A stretch of DNA of 40,664 bases from JBMDXK01 sp048594375 (GTDB lineage Bacteria; Pseudomonadota; Alphaproteobacteria; Rhizobiales; Methylopilaceae), in assembly GCA_048594375.1 (NCBI GenBank), contig JBMDXK010000008.1, forward strand, positions 1-40,664, read 5' to 3'. The position numbers and the translations under genes are program-made. This document shows positions 26,076 to 33,867 of this stretch, piece after piece. The notes below the pieces were generated by a model, which had not been told where the DNA came from, searched no databases, and saw only the letters and a list, made by a program, of their open reading frames with translations. The number at the start of each line of letters is the position of its first letter. Positions within the stretch are counted from its first letter, which is position 1.

Positions 26076-26627
26076 TTAAGCATCGAACCTTACATTGCTG
26101 AATGCCGTATGGATGAGCGCCAGCTGGCTCTGAATGGGGTTTTCAACCCTTCCTTCAGGTTCTTCTTTATTGAGATCCTTTTCCAGCAGCACAATGCGTT
26201 CCTGCAAGCGATCCGCCTTGGCGATAAGAGCGCGCAAACGCTCCGGCATACTTAGGAAAATATCGGGCGGTACGGTGGTGCGCATGGTACTCAACCGGAT
26301 CTTGCGCTTTTCTTCCATCGCCTGATCCCGTGACATTTCGCCTTCATTGGTGGCGCGCTGGATCAGCAGCCATGACGCCATCTGCATCAAACGGGTTGTC
26401 AGACGCATACTTTCTGTTGCGTAGGCCAAGGCTACCGAGCGGGTGAGCAAGCGTGATTCCTGTCGGCCATCCCCATCGAGATAGGCTGCGGTTTCTTCAA
26501 CCAGGGTCATGCCTTCCCGAAAAAAGCTTTTGAAGCTTTCAGAATTAACAAGACGATGGCTGAAACTCACCATGGTATCGTTATGAATTTCGGTTTTTTC
26601 AGGAGTAAAATCAGAAAGGTGACTCAT
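26076..26627 (-). CDS. rcdA: RcdA-like protein (DUF1465), regulator of CtrA degradation
   Basis: 183 residues. The core FSHRLVNSESFKSFFREGMTLVEETAAYLDGDGRQES...ESMRLTTRLMQMASWLLIQRATNEGEM is the DUF1465 signature. In Caulobacter, RcdA is an adaptor that helps ClpXP degrade CtrA and other cell-cycle regulators together with CpdR and PopA. The C-terminal part has a coiled-coil-like stretch (LRALIAKADRLQERIVLLEKDL). It is ~0.4 kb from a small membrane protein and ~0.8 kb from a TrcR-like gene, a cell-cycle neighbourhood. Family assignment is firm; the conserved function is inferred. Confidence 0.9.
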   Translation of the reverse strand: MSHLSDFTPEKTEIHNDTMVSFSHRLVNSESFKSFFREGMTLVEETAAYLDGDGRQESRLLTRSVALAYATESMRLTTRLMQMASWLLIQRATNEGEMSRDQAMEEKRKIRLSTMRTTVPPDIFLSMPERLRALIAKADRLQERIVLLEKDLNKEEPEGRVENPIQSQLALIHTAFSNVRFDA

Positions 26628-26829
26628 GCTACGCCAATCCCTAAGCCCTTTGCTGCCGCTGATTGCTTCTCAGTCAACAGAACCGTATTTATCTTCTGGA
26701 TATAACTTTACAGAATAATTGGAAAAACAAAAGACAATTCTAAATAAAAGGTTAACATGCCAGAAATAGAATGTATTCGCTGTGCAGTATGGATGTAGTT
26801 TTTAGTAAAATTGTAATCAGGCACAAAAA

Positions 26830-26850
26830 AAGCTGCCATTCTGGCAGCTT
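26830..26850 (-). terminator. Intrinsic terminator, minus strand
   Basis: Perfect 9-bp stem AAGCTGCCA (26830-26838) / TGGCAGCTT (26842-26850), loop TTC. On the minus strand it is followed by a T run, a textbook intrinsic terminator. The nearest minus-strand gene upstream ends at 27032, 180 nt away, leaving room for a long 3' UTR or a small RNA. Confidence 0.75.
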
Positions 26851-27031
26851 AAGTATTTATGACAGGGAGGCGTCAATAGCGTGACAAGAGCCACAATCCA
26901 GCAAGTGGATATAGATTATTTATAGTATAGAATGGTTAATGAATGGTAAAAAAATGCCAATCACCTTAACTTATTCTGTATCTTTTTGATTCAAAAGGGG
27001 AATTTAGCGCCCTGACTTTCGTATAATACAG

Positions 27032-27178
27032 TTAATTATTTTCAATCTGAAGTCCTTCGGAGTTGAGCTGTATTTCCACGCCCGCAGGCTTGGTTTCTTC
27101 GCGGTAAGTATAAACGCCGAATCCGATTACTAAAACGAGAAGAGCGCCGATAACAAGGTATAGGCCATTCCGATTCAT
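27032..27178 (-). CDS. 48-aa single-helix membrane protein
   Basis: Starts at ATG 27178 (MNRNGLYLVIGALLVLVIGFG), with GGAGA about 8 nt upstream, and ends TAA at 27032. One hydrophobic helix (~6-23) follows a short basic N-terminus, then a polar C-terminal segment (YREETKPAGVEIQLNSEG). The form, one helix then a short V-E-I-Q-L-like strand, resembles small conserved alphaproteobacterial proteins of unknown function. Its strong ribosome binding site and good codon pattern support a real gene. Function unknown. Confidence 0.65.
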   Translation of the reverse strand: MNRNGLYLVIGALLVLVIGFGVYTYREETKPAGVEIQLNSEGLQIENN

Positions 27179-27434
27179 GCCTGTTCTCCACTAGAGGTTG
27201 TTCACATGTGGTAAAGCTTCACACGCACAAAAGTTGCATAAAAAATACCAAACACACAACTTTTATAGCAAATATTCTGTATGAGTGAAAAAAATAACCC
27301 CATCCCCGTTGCGCTGACCCGATCAACTGCCTATAAAGTGGAAAGAGCTCTCCTGAACGGGGAGCAATTTGTGTTGTTTAAACCCATTCCAGCGCAAGCG
27401 TTATCTGAACGCACAGTCACTAAGGAGAATGTCT

Positions 27435-28136
27435 ATGTCGAATGCTCCGCTTATGCCCAAGGCCACTGCGGTATGGCTTGTCGATAACACCTCTTTGACC
27501 TTTGTTCAGATTGCGGATTTTTGCAAATTGCATGAGCTTGAAGTCAAAGCCATTGCGGATGGTGAGGCTGCACAAGGTATCCGTGGGTATGATCCCATTT
27601 CCATGGGGCAGCTTACCCGCGAAGAAATCAAGCGTGCCGAAGAGAATGCGGATGCCCGTTTGCGCCTGATTGAATCCAAAGTGCGGCTTCCTGAGCCAAA
27701 GCGCCGCAAAGGCGCGCGCTACACCCCGCTCTCCCGCCGGCATGATCGTCCCAACGCCATTTTGTGGTTGATCCGCAATCACCCGGAAATGAAAGACGCG
27801 CAAATTATGCGTCTGGTTGGCACCACCAAAAGCACAATTGATACCCTGCGCGACCGTACCCACTGGAATTTTGCAAATCTTGCTCCTATGGATCCCGTAA
27901 CACTGGGGCTTTGTTCGCAGATTGATCTGGATTTTGAAGTCAACCGCGCTGCTAAAAATGCTCCGCAGGTTCAGTCTGATGACCCCATGAATGCAACTTT
28001 GCTTTCAGTGGAGGAAGCCACTGCCCCTGAGGTACAGTTGACGGAGCAGGAAAAAGAAGATCAGGATGTGGCAAATGTCTTTGCAAAATTAAAGCAGCTG
28101 CAGGGTACAAATCCTTCTGAGAATGAAGAAGAGTAA
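27435..28136 (+). CDS. trcR: TrcR-like cell cycle regulator (DUF1013)
   Basis: 233 residues from ATG 27435 (MSNAPLMPKATAVWLVDN), preceded by AAGGAG 7 nt upstream. The N-terminus and the following TSLTFVQIADFCKLHELEV are highly typical of DUF1013 proteins, essential in several alphaproteobacteria and named TrcR in Rhodobacter/Sinorhizobium-type work. Two helix-turn-helix-like segments are visible: TFVQIADFC near residues 21-29 and DAQIMRLVGTTKSTIDTLRDRTHW near 119-142. The C-terminal ~60 residues are acidic. An upstream in-frame start at 27369 is not needed. Confidence 0.88.
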   Translation: MSNAPLMPKATAVWLVDNTSLTFVQIADFCKLHELEVKAIADGEAAQGIRGYDPISMGQLTREEIKRAEENADARLRLIESKVRLPEPKRRKGARYTPLSRRHDRPNAILWLIRNHPEMKDAQIMRLVGTTKSTIDTLRDRTHWNFANLAPMDPVTLGLCSQIDLDFEVNRAAKNAPQVQSDDPMNATLLSVEEATAPEVQLTEQEKEDQDVANVFAKLKQLQGTNPSENEEE

Positions 28137-28446
28137 GCAATTTCATCTTTTAAGTGCTGGCAGCAGTGTGGGGTAACGTATTCATCAAGCTTAGCCCATA
28201 GAAATGTGGAAAGGATGGCATAAGAAGTGCCAGACAATGGTCGCTAGTGCGCCCTGCAATCGAAACATTTCTTTTGTTATTCTATGTTTTTGCTTCTTTT
28301 TAGCCTGTCTTTATGAATTCATATCCTGCATAATCATTCAGGTTATGCCTATTAACAACACTATGCCACCATAATCATTTTATTCCGCTACAGCCAACCT
28401 CATCCAAAATGAGTATGTTCTGGAGATCCCATATTCATTAGAATGA

Positions 28447-28656
28447 ATACGTAAAGCGTTGGGTGTCCGGCCAACGGAAGTGCTTACGATAGCTCAGTTA
28501 TCTGCGGGTTTTGGTGTGGGTATAAGCGTACGCATAATAAAATAAAAGGCTGATGTAGATTATCCAGATTATTATAGCGAGTTCAATCCCGCTAAATTTT
28601 GCCAAACTTCTCTTGGCGAAAAAAACATTACATTGCTGCTCCGCGCTGGCCTTTGA
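28447..28656 (+). pseudogene. Possible ORF relic interrupted by one stop codon
   Basis: In one frame the DNA reads IRKALGVRPTEVLTIAQL... then TAA, then KADVDYPDYYSEFNPAKF... to a TGA at 28654-28656. The composition on both sides of the stop is protein-like, but I cannot name a family and there is no start codon context. It could be a decayed gene fragment or chance. Confidence 0.25.
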
Positions 28657-28720
28657 ATTGATGCCGTTAATATAAACGCTATTACAGGCATGCCCTGCCT
28701 GATCATTAATAGTCTTGTCA

Positions 28721-28840
28721 GAGCAATTTCAGCAAAAGTGTAAACGGTTTTGCGTCCGAGCCAAAGGCCAGCGAAGCTAAAATTGCGTTAGAACAAGAGC
28801 TTATAGTGTTTTAATGTAAAATTTTTAATTGAAACCATGT
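28721..28840. repeat. Composite palindromic repeat, CAATTTCAG type, copy 2, with an inserted block
   Basis: GAGCAATTTCAGCAAAAGTG and AACGGTTTTGCG match copies 1 and 3. The first hairpin is then interrupted by CCGAGCCAAAGGCCAGCGAA (28755-28774), which resembles the AGCCAACGGC repeat type, before the closing AAATTGCG. The second part GTGTTTT...GAAACCA ends near 28836. Confidence 0.65.
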
Positions 28841-29267
28841 TGATGTATAAATAAAAACTATATCTCACATTGACAACTAGAGCATAGCCACGTCAATTGT
28901 CAGCCATAATGATGGATTACAGATTATTCTTTCTCATAAAGATAAAAAGATCCATCCTCGGATATGGTCATCCCAGATAAAATAAGACAGAATAAAAAAA
29001 CACTTTTGCTCATAAAAATTTCTTTTTTGCAAAAATTTATATTCCATATTTTTAAAAAAAATGAAATGAAAAGTGTTATAATTAAATTAATTACACTATA
29101 GTTAATGCATAACAATCAGTATTTTCTTTTTTGAACAGAACAATTTAGACAATAAAACAACCATAGCTTATACTAATGAATTAATAAAAATACTATTTAA
29201 CAAAACAAATAACACTGTTAGGATATTTTAAATTGATTTAAATTTGTGAAATTGGATACCTTCTGTC

Positions 29268-30512
29268 ATGAACGAGCTTATTCTTGATAAATTATCTGGG
29301 AACGCAAGCGTTTTAACAGTTGATATATATAGTGCATTCGAAAATGCACTTTCAGGAAAAAAATTACCTCCTTCTACTGAAAATGGAGTGAAGGATATGC
29401 TTGGCGATACTTCACCTCATGCTCAGGGTGAAAGTATATTAAAAGATACCAAGAAAACTGACAGCAATACGACTAATGGTGCTGGTGGCAACAGGGACGA
29501 TGAGGTGGCCGAGCCTAAGATTGATTTTCCTGACTTTAAGGAAATATCAGGAAACGACATAACTAAATTTTTGAAAGACAATGACCTTCTCCGATTTGAT
29601 GGCCCTCTTGCCGATAAAATGGAAAAAGTCTTTATCAAGAATATTGATAGCAGTGAATTCTTCAGAAAAGCCGTTATTCATGGTTTTGAAACTGAAGGCA
29701 AAAAAATGACCTTTGGCTCTGACCCCGATGATGCATCTGAAGGTGCAGCAGCATATGCAACCTCAAGAGATGGTCGTAACTTTATCTGGCTGGGCAATGA
29801 AAAACATGCGCGACAGGATCTTATTGCACACGAATTTTTCCATGCTGCACTTGGAACCGATGATGGTGGCACCAAAGATGATCTGGGTGACTATGGAGAA
29901 GTGCCGGGTTCGAACCAAATCGCTGAAGCTGCTTTTGCAGAAGAAGCCGGCATCGAGCATGGCGCGTTTGACCTTTACAAGAATGGTGAAATTACTCAAG
30001 CTTCAGACCTTAATATAGACTTTGATAAATTTATGGAAAACAAAGATAATGATAAGGTATTTGGTCAAGATGGCTCAAAAGATTATGACTATAAAAAATT
30101 GATTGAGAATTCTGGCAACTATGAATCATTCAACACTGATGAAGAATATGACGATCGGCTTAATCGGATTACCGAAGGCATCAGAGCAGGTACTGATGTT
30201 GATAACCGCAAAACCAAATATCTCATTATGGGGAAAGACGAAAATAACGATGGCCGTGTTACAAAATATGGCGAGCAGTTTATGGACCTTGCATTTTATT
30301 ACTTAAGCAAAGATCCTGATATGTCCGCGGGAGAGGTATACAAAAAAGTTTCTAAAGACTTGAAAGATCGTCTTGGAAACTTCAAAAAAGAGTCCGACGT
30401 ATTCAATGGCTATATCAAACGTCACGGTGGTGACGATCATATGAAATATTTGGCCGATCAAGCCTATAAACAATTTAATTTTAACGAGTATAATAAAGAA
30501 CAATGGAAATAG
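29268..30512 (+). CDS. HEFFH zinc metallopeptidase-like protein, unknown role
   Basis: 414 residues. A gluzincin/effector-type zinc motif A-H-E-F-F-H-A-A-L lies at 187-195 (HEFFH 188-192). A possible third ligand is among the glutamates of NQIAEAAFAEEAGIE (216-230). The protein is very acidic and Asp/Asn rich, with a calcium-loop-like DENNDGRVTKYGE (324-336). It has no Sec signal or membrane helix; residues 35-85 look disordered. Overall layout recalls type-III-effector M91 peptidases, but I cannot assign a family. It is visibly more AT-rich than neighbours and is preceded by an AT-rich gap, signs of recent acquisition. Cellular role unknown. Confidence 0.6.
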   Translation: MNELILDKLSGNASVLTVDIYSAFENALSGKKLPPSTENGVKDMLGDTSPHAQGESILKDTKKTDSNTTNGAGGNRDDEVAEPKIDFPDFKEISGNDITKFLKDNDLLRFDGPLADKMEKVFIKNIDSSEFFRKAVIHGFETEGKKMTFGSDPDDASEGAAAYATSRDGRNFIWLGNEKHARQDLIAHEFFHAALGTDDGGTKDDLGDYGEVPGSNQIAEAAFAEEAGIEHGAFDLYKNGEITQASDLNIDFDKFMENKDNDKVFGQDGSKDYDYKKLIENSGNYESFNTDEEYDDRLNRITEGIRAGTDVDNRKTKYLIMGKDENNDGRVTKYGEQFMDLAFYYLSKDPDMSAGEVYKKVSKDLKDRLGNFKKESDVFNGYIKRHGGDDHMKYLADQAYKQFNFNEYNKEQWK

Positions 30513-30568
30513 AAAAAATATAAACCCTTTTCATCTTATTGGTAAGTTCCAATTAAATGCAGAAAGCT

Positions 30569-31351
30569 TTACTGTGCTGCGGCTTTTAGCATGGCTTGAA
30601 ATGCGGGATCATCACTCTTCACCGGCACCACCACAAAGCGGTTGGAGCAACCGCCCTTGCCGCGCAGGATGGCACCCGTAATGCCCCAGATGGTTCCGTT
30701 TGCGCCAATGGCCCCGCCAGAATCACCGCGGCAGACCTGACCGCTGGCGGGAGAAGCAAACGCCAATTGCGCGCCGGTTTTTGTAAAGGTGATATTGCCC
30801 AGAACAGTGGTTTTAAGCTGGCCGGAACCGGCATTGGCGCCTGTGCCATTCATCCCGGCACCCATAATCACGCTGTGTTCACCTTTGGCACCCACGCGCG
30901 CATTGCGGCTGGGCGCAGGCAATGCAGAACCAAGTTTCAGCAGCGCCATATCGGCGGTAAGTTCTTGCTGCCGTTCGCCAATCGTACCTTTTTCCTGCCC
31001 CCAGTGCGGCTTGTGCCGCGGATGGCGGATAATGCGGGTAACCACGCCATAGGGCGGCACAGCTTGCGCGCCCTGATAAGCAAACACCGCAACACGCGCC
31101 GGATCACTGGTATTGTCCAGACAATGAGCCGCCGTCAGCACCAGATCATCCGCAATGCGCACGCCGGTGCATTCGCTAACCCGCATCGTGCCATCAGGCG
31201 ATTCCTGATGCGCTTGCACCGCCACACTGATCTGCGCCATAGGATCATTGGCAGCAGCAGGCTTCCCCCCCTGCATGGCCAGCACAGGGGCAGCGCACAA
31301 GGCCGTAAAGGCGGTGAAGGCCGAAAAGCGAAGCAAGAATGAACGGTGCAT
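30569..31351 (-). CDS. Secreted trypsin-like serine protease (S1)
   Basis: 260 residues from ATG 31351 (MHRSFLLRFSAFTAF), with GGAAG upstream; an in-frame extension to 31414 would bury the signal peptide. The signal peptide ends near APVLA. The catalytic triad can be placed: His76 in VLTAAHC, Asp134 in ADMALLKL, Ser211 in GDSGGAIG. The cysteine pairs around 61/77 and 207/235 fit S1 disulfides. It is exported to the periplasm or outside; substrate unknown. It is oriented away from tolQ and faces the HEFFH gene. Confidence 0.88.
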   Translation of the reverse strand: MHRSFLLRFSAFTAFTALCAAPVLAMQGGKPAAANDPMAQISVAVQAHQESPDGTMRVSECTGVRIADDLVLTAAHCLDNTSDPARVAVFAYQGAQAVPPYGVVTRIIRHPRHKPHWGQEKGTIGERQQELTADMALLKLGSALPAPSRNARVGAKGEHSVIMGAGMNGTGANAGSGQLKTTVLGNITFTKTGAQLAFASPASGQVCRGDSGGAIGANGTIWGITGAILRGKGGCSNRFVVVPVKSDDPAFQAMLKAAAQ

Positions 31352-31418
31352 GTGTAATCTTCCATCATGTTTTGCCTTGTTTGCCTCACGATAAAGGCAT
31401 TTGTCAGGCAACAAACAC

Positions 31419-31448
31419 TTGACAAGCTAACGGATCCTTAATCTTAAT
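31419..31448 (+). promoter_or_regulatory. Candidate promoter for the tol-pal operon
   Basis: Perfect -35 TTGACA (31419-31424), 18-nt spacer and CTTAAT (31443-31448) as a 4/6 -10 match, about 155 nt upstream of tolQ. It lies between the divergent S1 protease and tolQ. Plausible, not proven. Confidence 0.4.
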
Positions 31449-31601
31449 GCGCGATAAACAATAAATCATGGCCGTTGTGGATAATGCCGTAGTTAAGACA
31501 TATTCACAGGTGAAAACCGAGCCGGTTCAGAATTTAAAAAAACACACGCATCCCACGGCCTTTCACAAGGCAGATGCCTGTGCGAAAAGGAATGAAAAAG
31601 T

Positions 31602-32297
31602 ATGGATCCCGCAGTTGCACAAACAGCTATCGTTCATGACATGTCTTTATGGGGCATGTTCTGGCAAGCGCATTTTGTTGTAAAAGCCGTCATGCTGGGG
31701 CTGCTGGTTGCTTCCGTATGGTCATGGGCCATTATCATTGAAAAATATTTGCTGTTCGCCCGTGTGAAACGCAATATGGACCGCTTTGACAAAGTATTCT
31801 GGTCGGGCGCAAATATGGAAGAGCTGTATCGGTCACTGTCGCGCCGTCCTTCCGGTCTTGCCGCCCTGTTCGTAACCGCCATGGACGAATGGAAACGCTC
31901 CTTTGAAAAAGTACGCACCTTCACCGGCCTGAATGCGCGGATTGATAAAGTACTCGATGTTGCCATCCAGCAGGAATCCGAAAAACTTGAATCCCGCCTG
32001 ATGGTGCTGGCAACCGTAGGTTCCGCCGCACCCTTCGTGGGTCTGTTTGGAACCGTGTGGGGGATTATGACCAGCTTCCAATCCATCGCCGCTTCCAAAA
32101 ACACCTCTCTGGCCGTGGTGGCTCCCGGTATTGCCGAAGCGCTGTTTGCAACCGCAATCGGCCTGATTGCAGCTATTCCAGCAACCATTTTTTACAACAA
32201 ACTCATCGGCGATGCCCAGAAACTCACCGGCCGGATGGAAGGCTTTGCGGATGAATTTTCCGCGATCCTCTCCCGCCAGATTGATGAACGGGGCTAA
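31602..32297 (+). CDS. tolQ: Tol-Pal system proton channel subunit TolQ
   Basis: 231 residues. MotA/TolQ/ExbB family, with three membrane helices: one near residues 25-48 (VVKAVMLGLLVASVWSWAIIIEKYLL) and two in the C-terminal half (LATVGSAAPFVGLFGTVWGIM; GIAEALFATAIGLIAAIPATIFYN). The GLFGTVWG motif is diagnostic. Together with TolR it uses the proton motive force to energise TolA during outer-membrane constriction. The start ATG 31602 follows AAAAGGAA. First gene of tolQRA; tolR begins 3 nt after its stop. Confidence 0.96.
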   Translation: MDPAVAQTAIVHDMSLWGMFWQAHFVVKAVMLGLLVASVWSWAIIIEKYLLFARVKRNMDRFDKVFWSGANMEELYRSLSRRPSGLAALFVTAMDEWKRSFEKVRTFTGLNARIDKVLDVAIQQESEKLESRLMVLATVGSAAPFVGLFGTVWGIMTSFQSIAASKNTSLAVVAPGIAEALFATAIGLIAAIPATIFYNKLIGDAQKLTGRMEGFADEFSAILSRQIDERG

Positions 32298-32300
32298 CAC

Positions 32301-32759
32301 ATGGGCGCAAGTGTAAACATGGGTGGTGGTGGCGGTGGTCGCCGCGGTGGACGGCGCAAAAAAGGCGGCAAAGCCGCCATGAGCGAAATCAACGTCACGC
32401 CGTTTGTGGACGTGATGCTCGTGCTGTTGATTATTTTCATGGTCTCCGCACCCATGATGACCGTGGGAGTCCCCATAGATCTGCCACAAAGTCAGGCTAG
32501 TGCTCTCAATGATGAAAAAGAGCCGCTGACAATTTCTATCGATAAAGACAGCAATATCTTCTTGCAGGATACACAAGTACAACTGGATGATATTGTGCCA
32601 CGTCTTGAAGCGATTACGCAACAAGGCTATGAAGAGCGTATTTATGTGCGCGGTGACCGCACTGTAAACTATGGTGAGATTATGCGCGTTATGGGCACAG
32701 TATCCTCTGCCGGTTTCCGCCGCGTTGCTCTCATCACTGAAATGGAACAAGGGGGATAA
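32301..32759 (+). CDS. tolR: Tol-Pal system protein TolR
   Basis: 152 residues. ExbD/TolR family: one N-terminal helix with the proton-carrying Asp37 in INVTPFVDVMLVLLIIFMV, then a periplasmic domain (IDLPQSQASALNDEKEPLTISID...). The first ~26 residues are glycine/arginine rich (MGGGGGGRRGGRRKKGGKA), a longer basic N-terminus than in E. coli but common in alphaproteobacteria. The last codons carry AAGGGGG, the probable ribosome binding site of tolA. Confidence 0.95.
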   Translation: MGASVNMGGGGGGRRGGRRKKGGKAAMSEINVTPFVDVMLVLLIIFMVSAPMMTVGVPIDLPQSQASALNDEKEPLTISIDKDSNIFLQDTQVQLDDIVPRLEAITQQGYEERIYVRGDRTVNYGEIMRVMGTVSSAGFRRVALITEMEQGG

Positions 32760-32763
32760 GGCT

Positions 32764-33744
32764 CTGCAAACGCATTCAAGTCTTTTGTATTCAGCCCTTT
32801 TTCATGCGGGAATACTGGCGCTTACAGTTGTCAGTTTTCCCAACGCGAAGCCGTTTGAAGTCGGCCCTACCGAATCCCTGCCCATTGAATTGCTCACCGC
32901 ACAGGAATTCGAGCAAATCACCAAAGGCTCCAAAACCTCCAAAGTGGTGGCGCCCCCCTCTGTAAAAGCAGACCAGACTGCCGCTGTGCCAACCCCAGAC
33001 CCCAAACAGGAAAATGTGCCGGTTGCAAAACGCGAAGTAAAAGTGGCCGCAGCTCCCCCACCCACGCCAAAACCCGCAGAGCCGGAAAAAAAGCCGGAAC
33101 CTAAACCTGCTGAAGCCGAAGCAAAACAAGAACCTGTGCCTTTCAAAATGCCGGAGCCACGCCCCGAACCCAAACCGGAAGAGCCCAAAAAAGCCGAACA
33201 ACCCAAACCGGAACCGGAAAAAAAGGTCGTAGAAAAACCCAAACCCAAGCCCCCTGAGAAAAAACAGGAAGCTGAAAAAAAGCAGCCACCCAAGCCAGAG
33301 CAACCTAAATTTGATCTCAATCAGGTTGCATCTCTTGTGGATCGCCGCGCGCCAACCACCACAGCCTCCATTGCACCCCAGGCGGCCAGCCAGACAACTG
33401 CTGGTCTGGCTTCCGGTACAGCGTCCAATCTTTCAGTTTCAGAACGCCGCATGATTGATGGCTATATTCGCGATCAACTGGTGCAGTGCTGGAACCCGCC
33501 TATCGGTGCTTCCAACGCTGAAGAACTGGTTGTAAGGGTCGGTTTCCAGCTCAATCCCGATGGAACTCTGGTAGGCAATCCCCAGTTGTTGAGCAGTGGC
33601 AGTGGCCCACACTTCCGCGCGGCTGCCGATAGCGCCCTGCGTGCTGTCCGCCGCTGTGTGCCGCTGAATCTGCCGCCTGATGCTTACGATTACTGGAAAG
33701 ATGTGGAAATCAACTTTAATCCGCGGGACATGGTTGGTGGCTGA
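32764..33744 (+). CDS. tolA: Tol-Pal system protein TolA, apparent CTG start
   Basis: About 326 residues. One N-terminal membrane helix (SLLYSALFHAGILALTVVSF), a long Pro/Lys/Glu-rich periplasmic stalk (residues ~70-185), and the TolA C-terminal domain (SERRMIDGYIRDQLVQCWNPP...LRAVRRCVPLNLPPDAYDYWKDVEINFNP). It links TolQR to Pal. No ATG/GTG/TTG lies between the tolR stop and the helix except TTG inside SLLY. The best site is CTG 32764, 8 nt after AAGGGGG (32749-32755). ATG 32671 or GTG 32674 would overlap tolR by ~89 nt and add a tail unlike TolA. The start is therefore inferred. Confidence 0.88.
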   Translation: MQTHSSLLYSALFHAGILALTVVSFPNAKPFEVGPTESLPIELLTAQEFEQITKGSKTSKVVAPPSVKADQTAAVPTPDPKQENVPVAKREVKVAAAPPPTPKPAEPEKKPEPKPAEAEAKQEPVPFKMPEPRPEPKPEEPKKAEQPKPEPEKKVVEKPKPKPPEKKQEAEKKQPPKPEQPKFDLNQVASLVDRRAPTTTASIAPQAASQTTAGLASGTASNLSVSERRMIDGYIRDQLVQCWNPPIGASNAEELVVRVGFQLNPDGTLVGNPQLLSSGSGPHFRAAADSALRAVRRCVPLNLPPDAYDYWKDVEINFNPRDMVGG

Positions 33745-33867
33745 TGCATCTTGCCGTATCTCCGGTTGCGGCACATGACCGCTTCTTTTTTATTTTTAAA
33801 GCGTCGCTGACGTAATTATGCCCATTTTACACGTTCATTTGAGACCGCTTCTTTTAAAGTGACCATC

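Larger units (their letters stand above)
28137..29267. other. 1.1-kb AT-rich gap with repeat and ORF relics
   Basis: No intact gene recognised. It contains a protein-like frame at 28447-28656 broken by one TAA, the composite palindromic repeat at 28721-28840, and very AT-rich sequence from 28840 to the start of the metallopeptidase-like gene. A 29-63-residue frame on the minus strand at 28924-29115 is not convincing. Confidence 0.5.

Noticed and set aside
27281..27487. 68-aa plus-strand frame upstream of and overlapping the TrcR-like gene
   Set aside because: It overlaps the strong ribosome binding site and first codons of the TrcR-like gene in another frame, has no recognisable features, and has no clear ribosome binding site of its own.
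28480..28596. tRNA-like strings: TAGCTCAGTT and GTTCAATCCCG in the intergenic gap
   Set aside because: The distance between the D-arm-like and T-arm-like pieces is far too long, the T stem does not pair well, and no acceptor stem or anticodon arm can be formed.
28924..29115. 63-aa minus-strand frame in AT-rich sequence
   Set aside because: Composition is that of random AT-rich DNA; an inner start would leave only 29 residues with a weak hydrophobic stretch. Not enough evidence for a gene.
31468..31683. 71-aa frame ahead of tolQ
   Set aside because: Overlaps the tolQ start in a different frame with no family features; tolQ has a good ribosome binding site and conserved protein.
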